A stretch of 64,000 bases of DNA, from NCBI GenBank assembly GCA_965263165.1, contig OZ253584.1, positions 2,170,001 through 2,234,000 on the forward strand. The letters are read 5' to 3'. The notes under the pieces are model-generated. The model did not search any database. It saw only the letters and a list, made by a program, of their open reading frames with translations, and was not told the origin of the DNA. The position numbers and the translations under genes were made by a program. Positions 48,686 through 57,304 of the stretch are shown piece by piece. How positions within the stretch are numbered: the stretch's first letter is position 1; every line of letters starts with the position of its first letter. The stretch comes from SAR202-VII-2 sp965263165. GTDB lineage: Bacteria; Chloroflexota; Dehalococcoidia; Lucifugimonadales; SAR202-VII-2.

Positions 48686-49327
48686 ATGGCGCTGCCGAGA
48701 CCCATCCTGTGCCTGGTCACCGATCAGCCGGCGCTGGGTGATCGGCCGCTGCCGGAGGCGGTGGAGAAGGCCGTGGCCGGTGGGGTCAACGTGGTGCAGC
48801 TTCGAGACAAACATCTTCCGGCGCGTGAACTACTGGCATTGGCGCGCCGTTTGCGGGACGCGACTGAGAGCCGGGCCCTCCTCTTCGTGAACGACCGCGT
48901 GGACGTAGCGCTGGCTGCCGATGCCGACGGCGTGCAGTTGCCGGAGGCCGGACTTTCGGTGGAGGAGGTGCGGCGAATCGCCGGGGCCCGCCTGCTTGTG
49001 GGACGGTCGGTGCACAGTGTGCGGGGAGCGATTGAAGCTGCCGAACAGGGGGCGGACCTGGTGCAGGTTGGATCGGTGTTTTCTTCGCAGACCCATCCGG
49101 GGCTTGAAGCCGTGGGGGTGGGGGTCGTCGCGATGGCGGCGCGCTGGGCGTCGGCGCCAGTTGTGGGGATCGGAGGGATCACGGCGGGAAATGCCGGGGA
49201 GGTCATGGAGGCGGGCGCTGCGGGAGTTGCGGTGGTGCGGGCAATTCTGGCATCCGAGAGGCCTGAGGAGGCGGCAGCATCGCTGAGGGGCGTGATCGAG
49301 GCCGCGTGGCTGGAGCGGGGCGGGTAG
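48686..49327 (+). CDS. thiE: Thiamine-phosphate synthase
   Basis: 213 residues with GGVNVVQLRDKHLPARELL, LFVNDRVDVALAADADGVQL and LVGRSVHSVRGAIEAAEQGA, then GIGGITAGNAGEVMEAGAAG. These are the pyrophosphate- and phosphate-binding parts of the TIM-barrel ThiE, which joins HMP-PP and thiazole phosphate. It follows thiG in the riboswitch operon. Confidence 0.95.
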   Translation: MALPRPILCLVTDQPALGDRPLPEAVEKAVAGGVNVVQLRDKHLPARELLALARRLRDATESRALLFVNDRVDVALAADADGVQLPEAGLSVEEVRRIAGARLLVGRSVHSVRGAIEAAEQGADLVQVGSVFSSQTHPGLEAVGVGVVAMAARWASAPVVGIGGITAGNAGEVMEAGAAGVAVVRAILASERPEEAAASLRGVIEAAWLERGG

Positions 49328-49330
49328 CCG

Positions 49331-49534
49331 ATGGCGACGCTGACGGTGAATGGCAAGAGGCGTGAGTTGGAGGATGGCCTGACGCTAAAGCGCTATCTGG
49401 AGTCGCTGGAGGTGAACCTTCAGTTTGTGGCGGTGGCCTACAACGGGGAGGTCGTGGAGCGGACGGACTTTGGGAGCATTGTGTTGAAGGAAGGCGACGA
49501 CTTGGAGGTTGTGCGGCCTGTTGGGGGAGGGTGA
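49331..49534 (+). CDS. thiS: Sulfur carrier protein ThiS
   Basis: 67 residues with ubiquitin-like fold; MATLTVNGKRRELEDGLTLK at the start, VAVAYNGEVVER in the middle and a C-terminal VGGG. Gly-Gly ends of ThiS are thiocarboxylated; here there is one extra Gly. It delivers sulfur to ThiG. It begins 3 nt after thiE and closes the operon. Confidence 0.93.
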   Translation: MATLTVNGKRRELEDGLTLKRYLESLEVNLQFVAVAYNGEVVERTDFGSIVLKEGDDLEVVRPVGGG

Positions 49535-49661
49535 GGCGTGGGCTGACGGATTTCGGGCAAGCCCCGGCTGAGAGATGGAGAGGCTTCGATGGGGTCGAGG
49601 CGACGGGGGCAGTGAGGCTCGATTTGCCGCACGTGCAACCCGCACGCGCAGGCCCTGTATC

Positions 49662-49671
49662 CTGTATACAG
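49662..49671. promoter_or_regulatory. Palindrome CTGTATACAG upstream of the third carboxytransferase
   Basis: A perfect 10-bp palindrome with a second CTGTAT half-site seven bases before it (49655-49660). Such TGTATACA cores are typical operators of GntR-family repressors. It lies about 98 bp ahead of the gene at 49769. No GntR gene is near. Confidence 0.35.
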
Positions 49672-49768
49672 AAGACAGGCCGCCTGATGCTGCGTTGATT
49701 GGCGCGCAAAGCTCGGCGTGGTACTGTATCGGCGCCCCCTGAAGGGAACCCCGCTGGATGGAGAAGGC

Positions 49769-51232
49769 ATGAGCAAAGAGATCAAGTTCGTTGACACGAC
49801 CATTCGAGACGGCCATCAGAGTCTGTGGGCCCTGAACATGAAGACGGGCATGATGCTGTCGATTCTTCCGGACCTGGACCGGGCGGGATTCGACGCCATC
49901 GAGTTCACGGTCCTAACGGCTCAGATCAGGAAGATGGGCAAGGACCTGGGTGAGGACGCTCTGGAATGGATGAAGCGGGGAACAGCCCTCAACACCAAGA
50001 CCGAGCTGCGGCTGCACGGAGGCATCCGAGGGGGGTTGAGCAAGATCCCGTTGTCGGCGTGCCGGCTGCTGGCGCAGATGGTCTTCGACCACGGGATCCA
50101 CGTAAACCGGACGTCCAATCCATGGAATGACTTCGATGAATTCAAGGAGGAATTGGACGACCTGAAGGCCCTGGGAATGAGGACGGTGCTAAACGTCATC
50201 TACTCGGAGTCGCCCAAGCACACCAACGAGTACTGGCGGGAGCGCATCAAGAAGGCCGCCGAAATCAGGCCCTATCGCATCTGCTTCAAGGATGTGGGGG
50301 GGCTGTTGACGCCGGAACGGGCCCGGGAGCTGACGCCCATCTACATGGAGAACGTTGGAGACATCGAGTTGGAGTTTCATGCGCACTCCAACAACGGGTT
50401 GTCGCCGCTGAACGCGCTAGAGGTGGCCAAGGGGGGCATCAAGTACATTCACACCGCGGTGCCGCCGCTGGCCAACGGCACGTCTCAGCCGTCGATTTTC
50501 AACGTAGCCCAGAACCTGCGCGCCCTCGGATTCGATGCTGTGATTGACGAAGAGGCGCTGCGGCCCGCGGAGGAAAAGTTGACGACCATCGCGCAACGGG
50601 AGCACCTGCCGATGGGTGAGCCGCTGGTGTTTGACCAGTCGGTGTATACGCACCAGGTGCCGGGGGGGATGATCTCCAACCTGGCGTACCAGCTCAGGAT
50701 TGTGGGCATGGAAGACCGGCTGCAGGAGACGCTGGAGGAGGCGGTCAAGGTGCGTGAGGAGTTTGGGTACCCGATCATGGTGACGCCGCTGTCGCAGTTC
50801 GTGGGGAGCCAAGCGGCGATGAACGTGATTACGGGCGAGCGTTACAAGCAGGTGAGCGACGAGGTGATGCAGTACAGCCTGGGCCTGTGGGGCAGGGAGC
50901 CGGTGACGGAAATGGACCAGGACGTGCGGGCCAAGATACTGGACAGGCCGCGGGCGCAGGAGTGGGCGAGGTGGACGCCGCCGGACCCGTCGCTGCAGGA
51001 GTTGCGCCACCGGTACGGCGAGAACATTTCGGATGAGGAGCTGATTCTGCGCGTGTTTGGCGGGGACGAGGGGTACAACGCCATGGGCGTGGCCAGCTCG
51101 CCGGAGGACTTTCTGAGCGCGCGGCAGCCGCTGGTGACGCTGGTGGACCAACTGTCCAAGAAGCGGGGCTTCAAGCAGGTGGTGGTGCAGAAAGGAGACT
51201 TTTCGCTAGCGGTGAGCGGGAGCGGGGAGTAG
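49769..51232 (+). CDS. Biotin-dependent-type carboxytransferase, paralogue 3
   Basis: 487 residues from the ATG at 49769 (GGAGAAGG upstream). VDTTIRDGHQSLWALNMKTG is close to the DTTLRDAHQS signature of the 5S/pyruvate carboxylase B family. Asp14, Lys174 (ICFKDVGGLL), His204 and His206 (EFHAHSNNG) are conserved, and YTHQVPGGMISNLAYQLR and IMVTPLSQFVGSQAAMNVIT match the C-terminal part. It is closer to canonical oxaloacetate decarboxylase alpha than the two genes at 29361 and 30855, and likewise has no biotinyl domain. It stands alone between the thi operon and a hairpin. Confidence 0.88.
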   Translation: MSKEIKFVDTTIRDGHQSLWALNMKTGMMLSILPDLDRAGFDAIEFTVLTAQIRKMGKDLGEDALEWMKRGTALNTKTELRLHGGIRGGLSKIPLSACRLLAQMVFDHGIHVNRTSNPWNDFDEFKEELDDLKALGMRTVLNVIYSESPKHTNEYWRERIKKAAEIRPYRICFKDVGGLLTPERARELTPIYMENVGDIELEFHAHSNNGLSPLNALEVAKGGIKYIHTAVPPLANGTSQPSIFNVAQNLRALGFDAVIDEEALRPAEEKLTTIAQREHLPMGEPLVFDQSVYTHQVPGGMISNLAYQLRIVGMEDRLQETLEEAVKVREEFGYPIMVTPLSQFVGSQAAMNVITGERYKQVSDEVMQYSLGLWGREPVTEMDQDVRAKILDRPRAQEWARWTPPDPSLQELRHRYGENISDEELILRVFGGDEGYNAMGVASSPEDFLSARQPLVTLVDQLSKKRGFKQVVVQKGDFSLAVSGSGE

Positions 51233-51310
51233 CGGGTTACCTTCTCTGGCTGGGTTATGGGGGGCGTTGGGGAAGGAGCGCTGCGGTATTAGCCGAGCTG
51301 ATGTGAGGAA

Positions 51311-51336
51311 GGGGGCGGGCCTATAGGCCCGCCCCC
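51311..51336. terminator. Hairpin after carboxytransferase paralogue 3
   Basis: GGGGGCGGGCC (51311-51321) pairs perfectly with GGCCCGCCCCC (51326-51336) over a TATA loop. The 3' side lacks a long T run, so termination may be weak or factor-dependent. It lies between the convergent genes ending at 51232 and 51395 and may serve both. Confidence 0.65.
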
Positions 51337-51394
51337 TTGCCGTAGTCTCGCACGGGCGTCTTCGCAGACGCCGGGTGGGCGCAGGACGGGGCGG

Positions 51395-51829
51395 CTAGCC
51401 CTTTCGGTTCAAGGCTATGACGGGGATCTGCCTTTCTGTACGGCCCTGGTACTCGCCGAAGACGGGTTGGCTCTCGACTTGGCGCGCGTAGAGCGCGTCG
51501 CGCTCCTCCCCGGTGACGACCACGGCCTCGGCCTCGAAAGTTTCGGCGTCGACTTCCACCGTGACGTTGGGGTTGGCCAAGAGGTTGAGATACCAGTGGG
51601 GGTGATGGGGGTTTCCGCCCTTGGTGGCGAAGATGAGGAAGCGGTCGCCGTCGCGCATGCAGGCCAGTGGATTGATGCGGGGCTGTCCGGACTTGGCGCC
51701 AACGGTATGGAGGAGGAGGAGGGGCATGTTGGCGAAGCCTCCGCCCACCTGGCCACCGTTGCTGCGAAACTCATCTATGACCTTGGTGTTCCTGGCGTGG
51801 CGTTCTTCACGGTCGCTGTTGGTTGTCAT
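51395..51829 (-). CDS. DDN-type deazaflavin (F420)-dependent nitroreductase family protein
   Basis: 144 residues from the ATG at 51829 (GGAGGTG upstream). LLLLHTVGAKSGQPRINPLA, FLIFATKGGNPHHPHWYLNL and LANPNVTVEV are the DDN/FDOR-B-type signature. Members use reduced F420 or haem/fatty-acid ligands; the mycobacterial DDN reduces nitroimidazoles and quinones. Use of F420 would require cofactor biosynthesis genes that are not in this window. It is convergent with paralogue 3 and about 100 bp from the large molybdenum subunit gene. Confidence 0.9.
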   Translation of the reverse strand: MTTNSDREERHARNTKVIDEFRSNGGQVGGGFANMPLLLLHTVGAKSGQPRINPLACMRDGDRFLIFATKGGNPHHPHWYLNLLANPNVTVEVDAETFEAEAVVVTGEERDALYARQVESQPVFGEYQGRTERQIPVIALNRKG

Positions 51830-51937
51830 GGGCATCACCTCCGGGGTATGTGATTATGATAAGGAATGCGTTGGCGAATGAACAGGGACCCGAAATGACG
51901 GCGGCCGACGAGCCCTTGTGAGCCCGGCGCCAGGGCT

Positions 51938-54190
51938 TCACCGGGTTTCCTTCCTGTTCTTGAGAAGGTTGTACACCCGCTCGGCGGTAACGGGGATTTC
52001 TGTCACGGGCGCGCCGATGGCGTCGGCGACGGCATTGGCTATTGCGGCGGGGGTGGGGACATTGGAGTGCTCGCCTATGGCCTTGGCGCTGTAGGGGGCG
52101 GGGCCTTCCTCGGGCTCGAGGAGCACGGTGGTTAGCTGGGGGATGTCCTGGATGTTGGGTATCTTGTAGTCGCCGAGGTGAAGGGCGATTGGCCGGCCAT
52201 CGTCGAGGACGTGCTCTTCCATGAGGCCGAGGCCCATACCCTGGAGGGCACCGCCTTCGATCTGGCTCTGGTGGCCCACCGGATTGACGATGACGCCGAC
52301 GTCGTGGGCGGTGGTGAGGCGTTGGAGCGTCACCTGGCCGGTCTCGGGGTCGACCTCAACCTCGGCGACCTGGGCCGCGAACGAGGTGACCTCTTGGGGC
52401 TCGCCAACGAAACGAACGGCGGCCTCGACGGGGCCGCCGAGCGTCTCGACGGCCAGGGCCGCCATCTCGCGGAAGGGGACCACCCGCCGGCCGCCGACGA
52501 CGGTCCCGTTGTCCCATCTGAGGGCGTCGACGCTCTCGCCGAAGCGTTCAGCGGCCACGTGAAGCATCTGCTCCTGGACCTGCCGGCTTCCCTGATAGGC
52601 TGCCTGTCCGCCGACGTAGGTGACTCTACTGCCGCCGACGCCGGAATCAGACTCGAAGTTGTCGGTAGTGATGACCTGGATATCGACGTCGTCGAAGGGA
52701 ATGCCGAGGTTTTCGCTGACGATCTGGGCCATGACGGTGTAGCCGCCCTGGCCGGGGTCGGGGGCAGGGGTGATGATGGAGACCCTGCCGGCAGCGTTGA
52801 CTGAGATCTTGACGTTGGCGTCGCCGCCGCCTGCCGAGCGCTCGTACATGCCGATGCCGCGGCCGACGCGGGGAGCCTTGGGGGTGTTCCAGCCTGAGGC
52901 GTCGAGGGCCTTCTGCAGCGTTTCCCTGGCCCTTACGCTGGACCACCGCTCTCCCATGGGGTTGGAGTCGCCGGGGCCGAGGACGTTTCGCAGGCGGAAC
53001 TCACCGCGGTCGATGCCGAGGTTATTGGCGATTTCGTCGAAATGGGCCTCAACCGCCAGGGAGGTTTGGGGCCCGCCGGGGGCCCGCATGTGACCGGATG
53101 GCAGCGTGTTGGTGTAGATAACGAAGCTCTGGATGTCGATGGCGGGGATGCGGTAGCAGCTTGCGGCCTGGTGGATGCCGTGGACCTGGACCGTGGGAAT
53201 GGGCTTGAACCCGCCGTAGCCCCCGCTGTTGAAGTAGGCCTCCACCCGCATTCCAAGCAGGACGCCTTCGTTGGTGACCGCCGATTTGACGAAGATGGTG
53301 GCGGGATGGCGGGCGTTGGCGGCCATGAGGTCTTCGGTGTAGGACATGACCATCTTCACCGGCCGGCCCGTCTCCTTGGAGAGCAGGTAGGCGGAAGTGA
53401 CGTCGAGGGGGTGGCCCTTGCCGCCGAAGTCTCCGCCGATGCTAATGGGATGGAGGGTAATAGCGGCAGTGTCGACCTCAAGGGCATCGGCGGCGTTCTT
53501 CCGCATGGGAACGGGGGCCTTCACGGACACCCAAACATCGGCGTGGCCGCTGCCGGGATCGACGGAGACGAGGCAGGCGTTGGGCTCTATGTAGCCGTGG
53601 TGCTCGAGGGGGGTGCGATACACGCCCTCGAAGACGTGGGCGGCGTTGGAGAAGGCATCCTCGACCTCCCCGTGGGTCCAACGGTTGTAGGAGCAGATGT
53701 TGGGGTAGTCGGGCGCCCCCTCTGCGGGGTTGGCGCCTGGGTAGCTGCGGGGGTCGTCGTGGAGCATGGGGGCGCCGGGCTTGATGGCGTCGAGGGAGTC
53801 GAACACAGCCGGAAGCTCCTCGTATTCCACCTCGATAAGGGAGAGGGCTTCCTCGGCGGCGGCGGGGTCCTCGGCGGCGGCAACGGCGATGCGCTCGCCG
53901 ACGAAGCGGACGCGGACGCGGGCAAGGAGGTGCTGGTCGCGGACGCGCCGGCCAACGAGTTGGTGGGCTGGGATGTCGAGCCCGGTGATCACGGCGGCCA
54001 CGCCCGGGACTTGGCGGGCCTTCGAGGCGTCGATGCTAATGATGCGGGCGTGCGGATGGGGGCTGCGGAGGGACTTGCCCCACAACATACCGGGCAGAGT
54101 GAAGTCGGCGGCGAACTTACTCTTGCCCTGGACCTTCTGGCCGCCCTCCTTGCGAGGGACACGGGTTCCGACGACGCGTAGGGTGGTCAT
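51938..54190 (-). CDS. Xanthine-dehydrogenase-family molybdopterin-binding large subunit
   Basis: 750 residues from the ATG at 54190 (GGGAG upstream). Domain 1 opens TLRVVGTRVPRKEGGQKVQG and RSPHPHARIISIDASKA; the molybdenum-cofactor domains have GGDFGGKGHPLDV, HMRAPGGPQTSLAVEAHFDE and DPGQGGYTVMAQIVSE. The active-site loop reads HMRAPGGPQ rather than the Cys-containing AYxCSFR of form I CO dehydrogenase, so it is a general molybdenum hydroxylase. Electrons pass through the small FeS and FAD subunits encoded on the opposite strand. The gene faces away from those genes, separated by a divergent promoter region. Confidence 0.9.
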   Translation of the reverse strand: MTTLRVVGTRVPRKEGGQKVQGKSKFAADFTLPGMLWGKSLRSPHPHARIISIDASKARQVPGVAAVITGLDIPAHQLVGRRVRDQHLLARVRVRFVGERIAVAAAEDPAAAEEALSLIEVEYEELPAVFDSLDAIKPGAPMLHDDPRSYPGANPAEGAPDYPNICSYNRWTHGEVEDAFSNAAHVFEGVYRTPLEHHGYIEPNACLVSVDPGSGHADVWVSVKAPVPMRKNAADALEVDTAAITLHPISIGGDFGGKGHPLDVTSAYLLSKETGRPVKMVMSYTEDLMAANARHPATIFVKSAVTNEGVLLGMRVEAYFNSGGYGGFKPIPTVQVHGIHQAASCYRIPAIDIQSFVIYTNTLPSGHMRAPGGPQTSLAVEAHFDEIANNLGIDRGEFRLRNVLGPGDSNPMGERWSSVRARETLQKALDASGWNTPKAPRVGRGIGMYERSAGGGDANVKISVNAAGRVSIITPAPDPGQGGYTVMAQIVSENLGIPFDDVDIQVITTDNFESDSGVGGSRVTYVGGQAAYQGSRQVQEQMLHVAAERFGESVDALRWDNGTVVGGRRVVPFREMAALAVETLGGPVEAAVRFVGEPQEVTSFAAQVAEVEVDPETGQVTLQRLTTAHDVGVIVNPVGHQSQIEGGALQGMGLGLMEEHVLDDGRPIALHLGDYKIPNIQDIPQLTTVLLEPEEGPAPYSAKAIGEHSNVPTPAAIANAVADAIGAPVTEIPVTAERVYNLLKNRKETR

Positions 54191-54220
54191 TCTCAGAGTC
54201 TCCCGGTGACGTGTTGGCTG

Positions 54221-54249
54221 TTTGTAGACGTTGCTCGCAGACCAAGCAA
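54221..54249 (-). promoter_or_regulatory. Promoter of the molybdenum hydroxylase large subunit
   Basis: On the minus strand TTGCTT (54244-54249) and TACAAA (54221-54226) are separated by 17 bp, about 30 bp before the gene start at 54190. Confidence 0.55.
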
Positions 54250-54309
54250 GATGGACAGGCTGGACGGGCGGCGGGTCTTGCTGGTGGCCACGCGGCCTTG
54301 TCAACCGCC

Positions 54310-54338
54310 TTGCATGTAGGTGGCAGGTAGTTTATCAT
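54310..54338 (+). promoter_or_regulatory. Promoter of the FeS/FAD/CoxG genes
   Basis: TTGCAT (54310-54315) and TATCAT (54333-54338) are exactly 17 bp apart, about 30 bp before the FeS subunit gene. It is divergent from the promoter at 54221-54249. Confidence 0.6.
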
Positions 54339-54369
54339 GGCGCAGATTTCGCGGAAAAGAGGGATGAAG

Positions 54370-54873
54370 ATGAGCGATTCGCCCAAGGTATCCATTAGGC
54401 TGAGTATCAATGGCCAGGCATACGAGCAGGAAGTGAAGCCCAACCGGCTATTGGTCGATTTCATCCGGTACGACGTAGGGCTGACGGGGACGAAGGAAGG
54501 ATGCAGCGTTGGGGTGTGCGGGGCCTGCACCGTGCTGCTCGACGGAAAGATGGTGAGTTCGTGCCTGACGCTGGCGGTCATGGCGGACGGCGCCGACATC
54601 ACGACCGTCGAGGGGCTGGCCCAGGACGGGGAGTTGCTGCCGATCCAACAGGCATTCATCGACCAGGGTGGCTTCCAGTGCGGAATCTGCACGCCCGGGC
54701 AGGTCACGGCGGCCAAGGCGTTGCTGGATGCGAATCCCAGGCCGAACGAGCAGGAGATCAAGGAATGGATGATGGGCAACCTGTGCCGCTGCACGGGGTA
54801 CTACGGCATCATCCGGGCCATCAAGGCGGCGTCCGGGCAGGAAGTTGAACCGATTCCCGGCGCTGCTGACTAA
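54370..54873 (+). CDS. Molybdenum hydroxylase [2Fe-2S] subunit
   Basis: 167 residues from the ATG at 54370 (AAGAGGG upstream; ATG at 54364 also possible). Both clusters are present: the plant-type site with GTKEGCSVGVCGACTVLLDG, and the alpha-helical site with FQCGICTPGQVTAAKALLD and GNLCRCTGYYGIIRAI. It transfers electrons from the molybdenum cofactor to the FAD subunit. The FAD subunit gene follows after 33 bp. Confidence 0.94.
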   Translation: MSDSPKVSIRLSINGQAYEQEVKPNRLLVDFIRYDVGLTGTKEGCSVGVCGACTVLLDGKMVSSCLTLAVMADGADITTVEGLAQDGELLPIQQAFIDQGGFQCGICTPGQVTAAKALLDANPRPNEQEIKEWMMGNLCRCTGYYGIIRAIKAASGQEVEPIPGAAD

Positions 54874-54906
54874 TAACCCATCCAGGGAACCCGAAGGGGG
54901 CAACCG

Positions 54907-55773
54907 ATGAGAGGATTTGAGTTTCACGCTCCCACCAGTCTCCAGGAGGTCCTCGGCCTGCTGGACCAGTACGGCGAAGACGCCAAGCTGATAGCGGGGG
55001 GCACGGGGCTGGTGCTGATGATGAAGCAGCAACTTGTGGTCCCCGACCACATCATCAGCCTGGGCAACGTGGCCGGGTTGAGCGGCGTAAGCAGCGACAA
55101 TGGCAACCTGCGCATAGGCGCCTCGACGACGCACCGGGCCTTGGAGACGTCGGAGGTGGCGCGCCAGGGGGCGTCGCTGCTGAACGACACCTACAAGCAC
55201 GTGGCCACCATCCGGATTCGCGAAGTGGCGACCGTTGGCGGCGCATTGACCCACGCCGACCCTGCCCAGGACTCGCCGCCGGCGCTGCTGGCGCTAGGGG
55301 CGTCGGTGACGCTGGCGTCGTCGCGGGGCGAGCGGACAGTGGATCTGGTGGACTTCTTCGAGGACTACTACGCGACGGTCGTCGAGCCGGACGAGGTATT
55401 GACCGAGGTGATTGTGCCGAAGCCGCCGGCCAGCGCGGGCAGCGCATTCCTGAAGTTCCTGCCCCGCACGGCGGACGACTACGCCACGGTGTGCGTAGCC
55501 GCGGTGCTGGACGTGGACGCCGGAGGCCGCTGTCAGTCGGTGAGCATAGCCCTTGGGGCCGCCGGTCCGACGCCGATCCGGGCGCGCGCCGCCGAGGCGG
55601 TGCTGGCGGGGCAGCAGGTGACGCCGGAGGCGATCCGGGAGGCCGCGGAGGCCGTTCGCGGCGAGGTGGACCCGACGGCGGACATCAGGGGCTCCAAGGA
55701 ATACAAGACCGATATGTCGGTAGTGTTCACGCGGCGGGCGCTGGAGCAGGCTTTGGCCGGCGCTCGTAGGTAG
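54907..55773 (+). CDS. Molybdenum hydroxylase FAD-binding subunit
   Basis: 288 residues. FHAPTSLQEVLGLLDQYGED, KLIAGGTGLVLMMKQ and IRIREVATVGGALTHADPAQ are the FAD-binding motifs of the CoxM/XdhB type, followed by the C-terminal CO dehydrogenase flavoprotein domain (KFLPRTADDYATVCVAAVLD). It receives electrons from the FeS subunit for transfer to an acceptor such as NAD+ or quinone. Confidence 0.93.
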   Translation: MRGFEFHAPTSLQEVLGLLDQYGEDAKLIAGGTGLVLMMKQQLVVPDHIISLGNVAGLSGVSSDNGNLRIGASTTHRALETSEVARQGASLLNDTYKHVATIRIREVATVGGALTHADPAQDSPPALLALGASVTLASSRGERTVDLVDFFEDYYATVVEPDEVLTEVIVPKPPASAGSAFLKFLPRTADDYATVCVAAVLDVDAGGRCQSVSIALGAAGPTPIRARAAEAVLAGQQVTPEAIREAAEAVRGEVDPTADIRGSKEYKTDMSVVFTRRALEQALAGARR

Positions 55774-55871
55774 GCGGGCGCTTTACGCAACTGCCATCGC
55801 CGGCTGTCCCATTGAGGGCTGACGATGGAGCGGGGGCTCGCAGAGGCGTGGAAGACCAGGAGGACTGACGC

Positions 55872-56324
55872 ATGAAATTCGAGCAACGCGCATCGGTGAA
55901 GGCGCCGCCCGACAAGCTGTGGGCTTTCCTGATGGATATTCCCGCGGTGGGCGGCTGCATCCCGGGGGTGGGTGACGTGCAGGAGATGGGTGATGGCAGC
56001 TACCAGGGTACACTTCGGGTCAAGGTGGGGCCGATTGGCCTGAACTTGGCCGGGAAGCTGACAATGGAAGACATCGATGAAGAGGGCCACCGGGGAGTGA
56101 TGGTTGCGGAGGCGAAGGACCGGAGGGTCGCCGGCGGCGTGCGGGTGCGGATGGGTATGCGCCTGGAGCCCCAGGACGCCGAGAACACGGACGTGGTCAT
56201 CGAGACGGAGACCACGTTCATGGGCAAGCTGGGAGAGTTTGGGCAGCCCATCATCCGGCGCAAGGCCGACGGTATGATGAAGGACTTCACGAAGAACCTT
56301 CAGCAGAAGGTCGCTTCGGGCTAG
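55872..56324 (+). CDS. CoxG-like SRPBCC protein
   Basis: 150 residues. The opening MKFEQRASVKAPPDKLWAFL and IPAVGGCIPGVGDVQEMGDG are those of CO dehydrogenase subunit G, a START/SRPBCC fold protein. CoxG helps to anchor CO dehydrogenase to the membrane in other bacteria, possibly by binding quinones; here it may couple the molybdenum enzyme to the respiratory chain. About 100 bp lie between it and the FAD subunit gene. Confidence 0.92.
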   Translation: MKFEQRASVKAPPDKLWAFLMDIPAVGGCIPGVGDVQEMGDGSYQGTLRVKVGPIGLNLAGKLTMEDIDEEGHRGVMVAEAKDRRVAGGVRVRMGMRLEPQDAENTDVVIETETTFMGKLGEFGQPIIRRKADGMMKDFTKNLQQKVASG

Positions 56325-56369
56325 GGCCGCAGCCGGGAACGGCGCGGAGAGAAGATGGACGATAGGGCG

Positions 56370-56400
56370 AAAAGGCCCGGCTCGTAGAGCCGGGCCTTTT
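56370..56400 (+). terminator. Intrinsic terminator after the molybdenum hydroxylase operon
   Basis: AAAAGGCCCGGCTC (56370-56383) and GAGCCGGGCCTTTT (56387-56400) pair perfectly over a GTA loop. Runs of A and T on both flanks allow termination in both directions, which suits the convergent membrane protein gene. Confidence 0.92.
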
Positions 56401-56440
56401 CTTCATAGGGGCTTTCCTGCCTGGCGCCCTCACCCTCGAG

Positions 56441-56896
56441 TTACCTGGAGCGCCGCTTAGGGCGCCTGCCGGGAGTCCTTGACCTTGCCGGCTGTCGGGC
56501 CGTCCTTGTCCACGTCCTTGGCAATAGACTGAACGGTATGAACACCAAGGCTACGACGAGGCCCAGAGCCGATGCCTGAACGAGACCGGACCTGAGGTCG
56601 CCGTTCCTGAAGGCCTGGACTGCCGGCCAGAGCGCCGGAAGCAATGCGATAAGAATCATTCCCCTGAGAAAGTCCCAAACTTTGCCGAGCAGAGCATCAG
56701 CATGGCGGGCGCCTCGGAAGCCGAGCGACTTCAGCAACGCTCCGACAAGACTGACTACCAGGATGCCAACCAGGAAGACGACGGGCCCTAATAGGTGGAT
56801 GAGGAGGCGGCTCACCGCGAGCGTGACAATCCCCACCAACGCTTTCCTGCGCCAGCGCGCAGGCACGCGGCGCCAAGCACGGATCAATACGCCCAA
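56441..56896 (-). CDS. Hypothetical membrane protein
   Basis: 151 residues with a basic N-terminus (MGVLIRAWRRVPARWRRK), three hydrophobic helices (about 20-58, 74-95, 105-125) and a strongly basic C-terminal tail (SRTPGRRPKRRSR). No motif known to me. It converges on the molybdenum hydroxylase operon. Confidence 0.6.
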   Translation of the reverse strand: MGVLIRAWRRVPARWRRKALVGIVTLAVSRLLIHLLGPVVFLVGILVVSLVGALLKSLGFRGARHADALLGKVWDFLRGMILIALLPALWPAVQAFRNGDLRSGLVQASALGLVVALVFIPFSLLPRTWTRTARQPARSRTPGRRPKRRSR

Positions 56897-57304
56897 GAAG
56901 GACCCTCACTCGAGGCGCGTCGGCGAGCCAACGCGCCTCTGCATTGCGTATTTTCGTCTGGGTTTGATTTGCGTTTCCAAAGCTAGTATGCCGCCGCTCG
57001 CTGTCCGAATCAACTTCGCAGGCGCCTTCATACGGCTACGGTCGCATGTCGACGCTACCCAGCAGGCGAGGCGGTCAAAACGGACGGCTGTGGCCACGGA
57101 CGCAAGTTCCGGTGCGCTATAATTGAGAGGCTCCGGCTGTTGGCTTATCCCTTAAGGACAGAGGCGGCCGGCCCCTTGGGGGAGTGTCGGAGCTGGCAAG
57201 CGGGCATGATTCAGGATCATGTCCGGCAGGGCGTCCGGGTTCGAGTGGCGCTTCTCCACGACTGCTCCACCAAACTCAACGAAGAGATTTATCGAGGCGA
57301 CTCC
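56897..57304. other. Region upstream of the solute-binding protein
   Basis: About 400 bp. A TATAAT at 57118-57123 is a likely -10 box, although no convincing -35 box lies 16-18 bp upstream. The frame from 57140 into the solute-binding gene is open but has no signal sequence before 57305, so I take it as leader. No other gene seen. Confidence 0.45.

Noticed and set aside
49655..49671. Start of a GntR-regulated divergent operon
   Set aside because: Only a palindrome supports this; no regulator or divergent gene is present, so only a low-confidence site is listed.
57140..57304. N-terminal extension of the solute-binding protein
   Set aside because: The frame is open but the lipoprotein signal starts at 57305, and an extension before it would abolish export.
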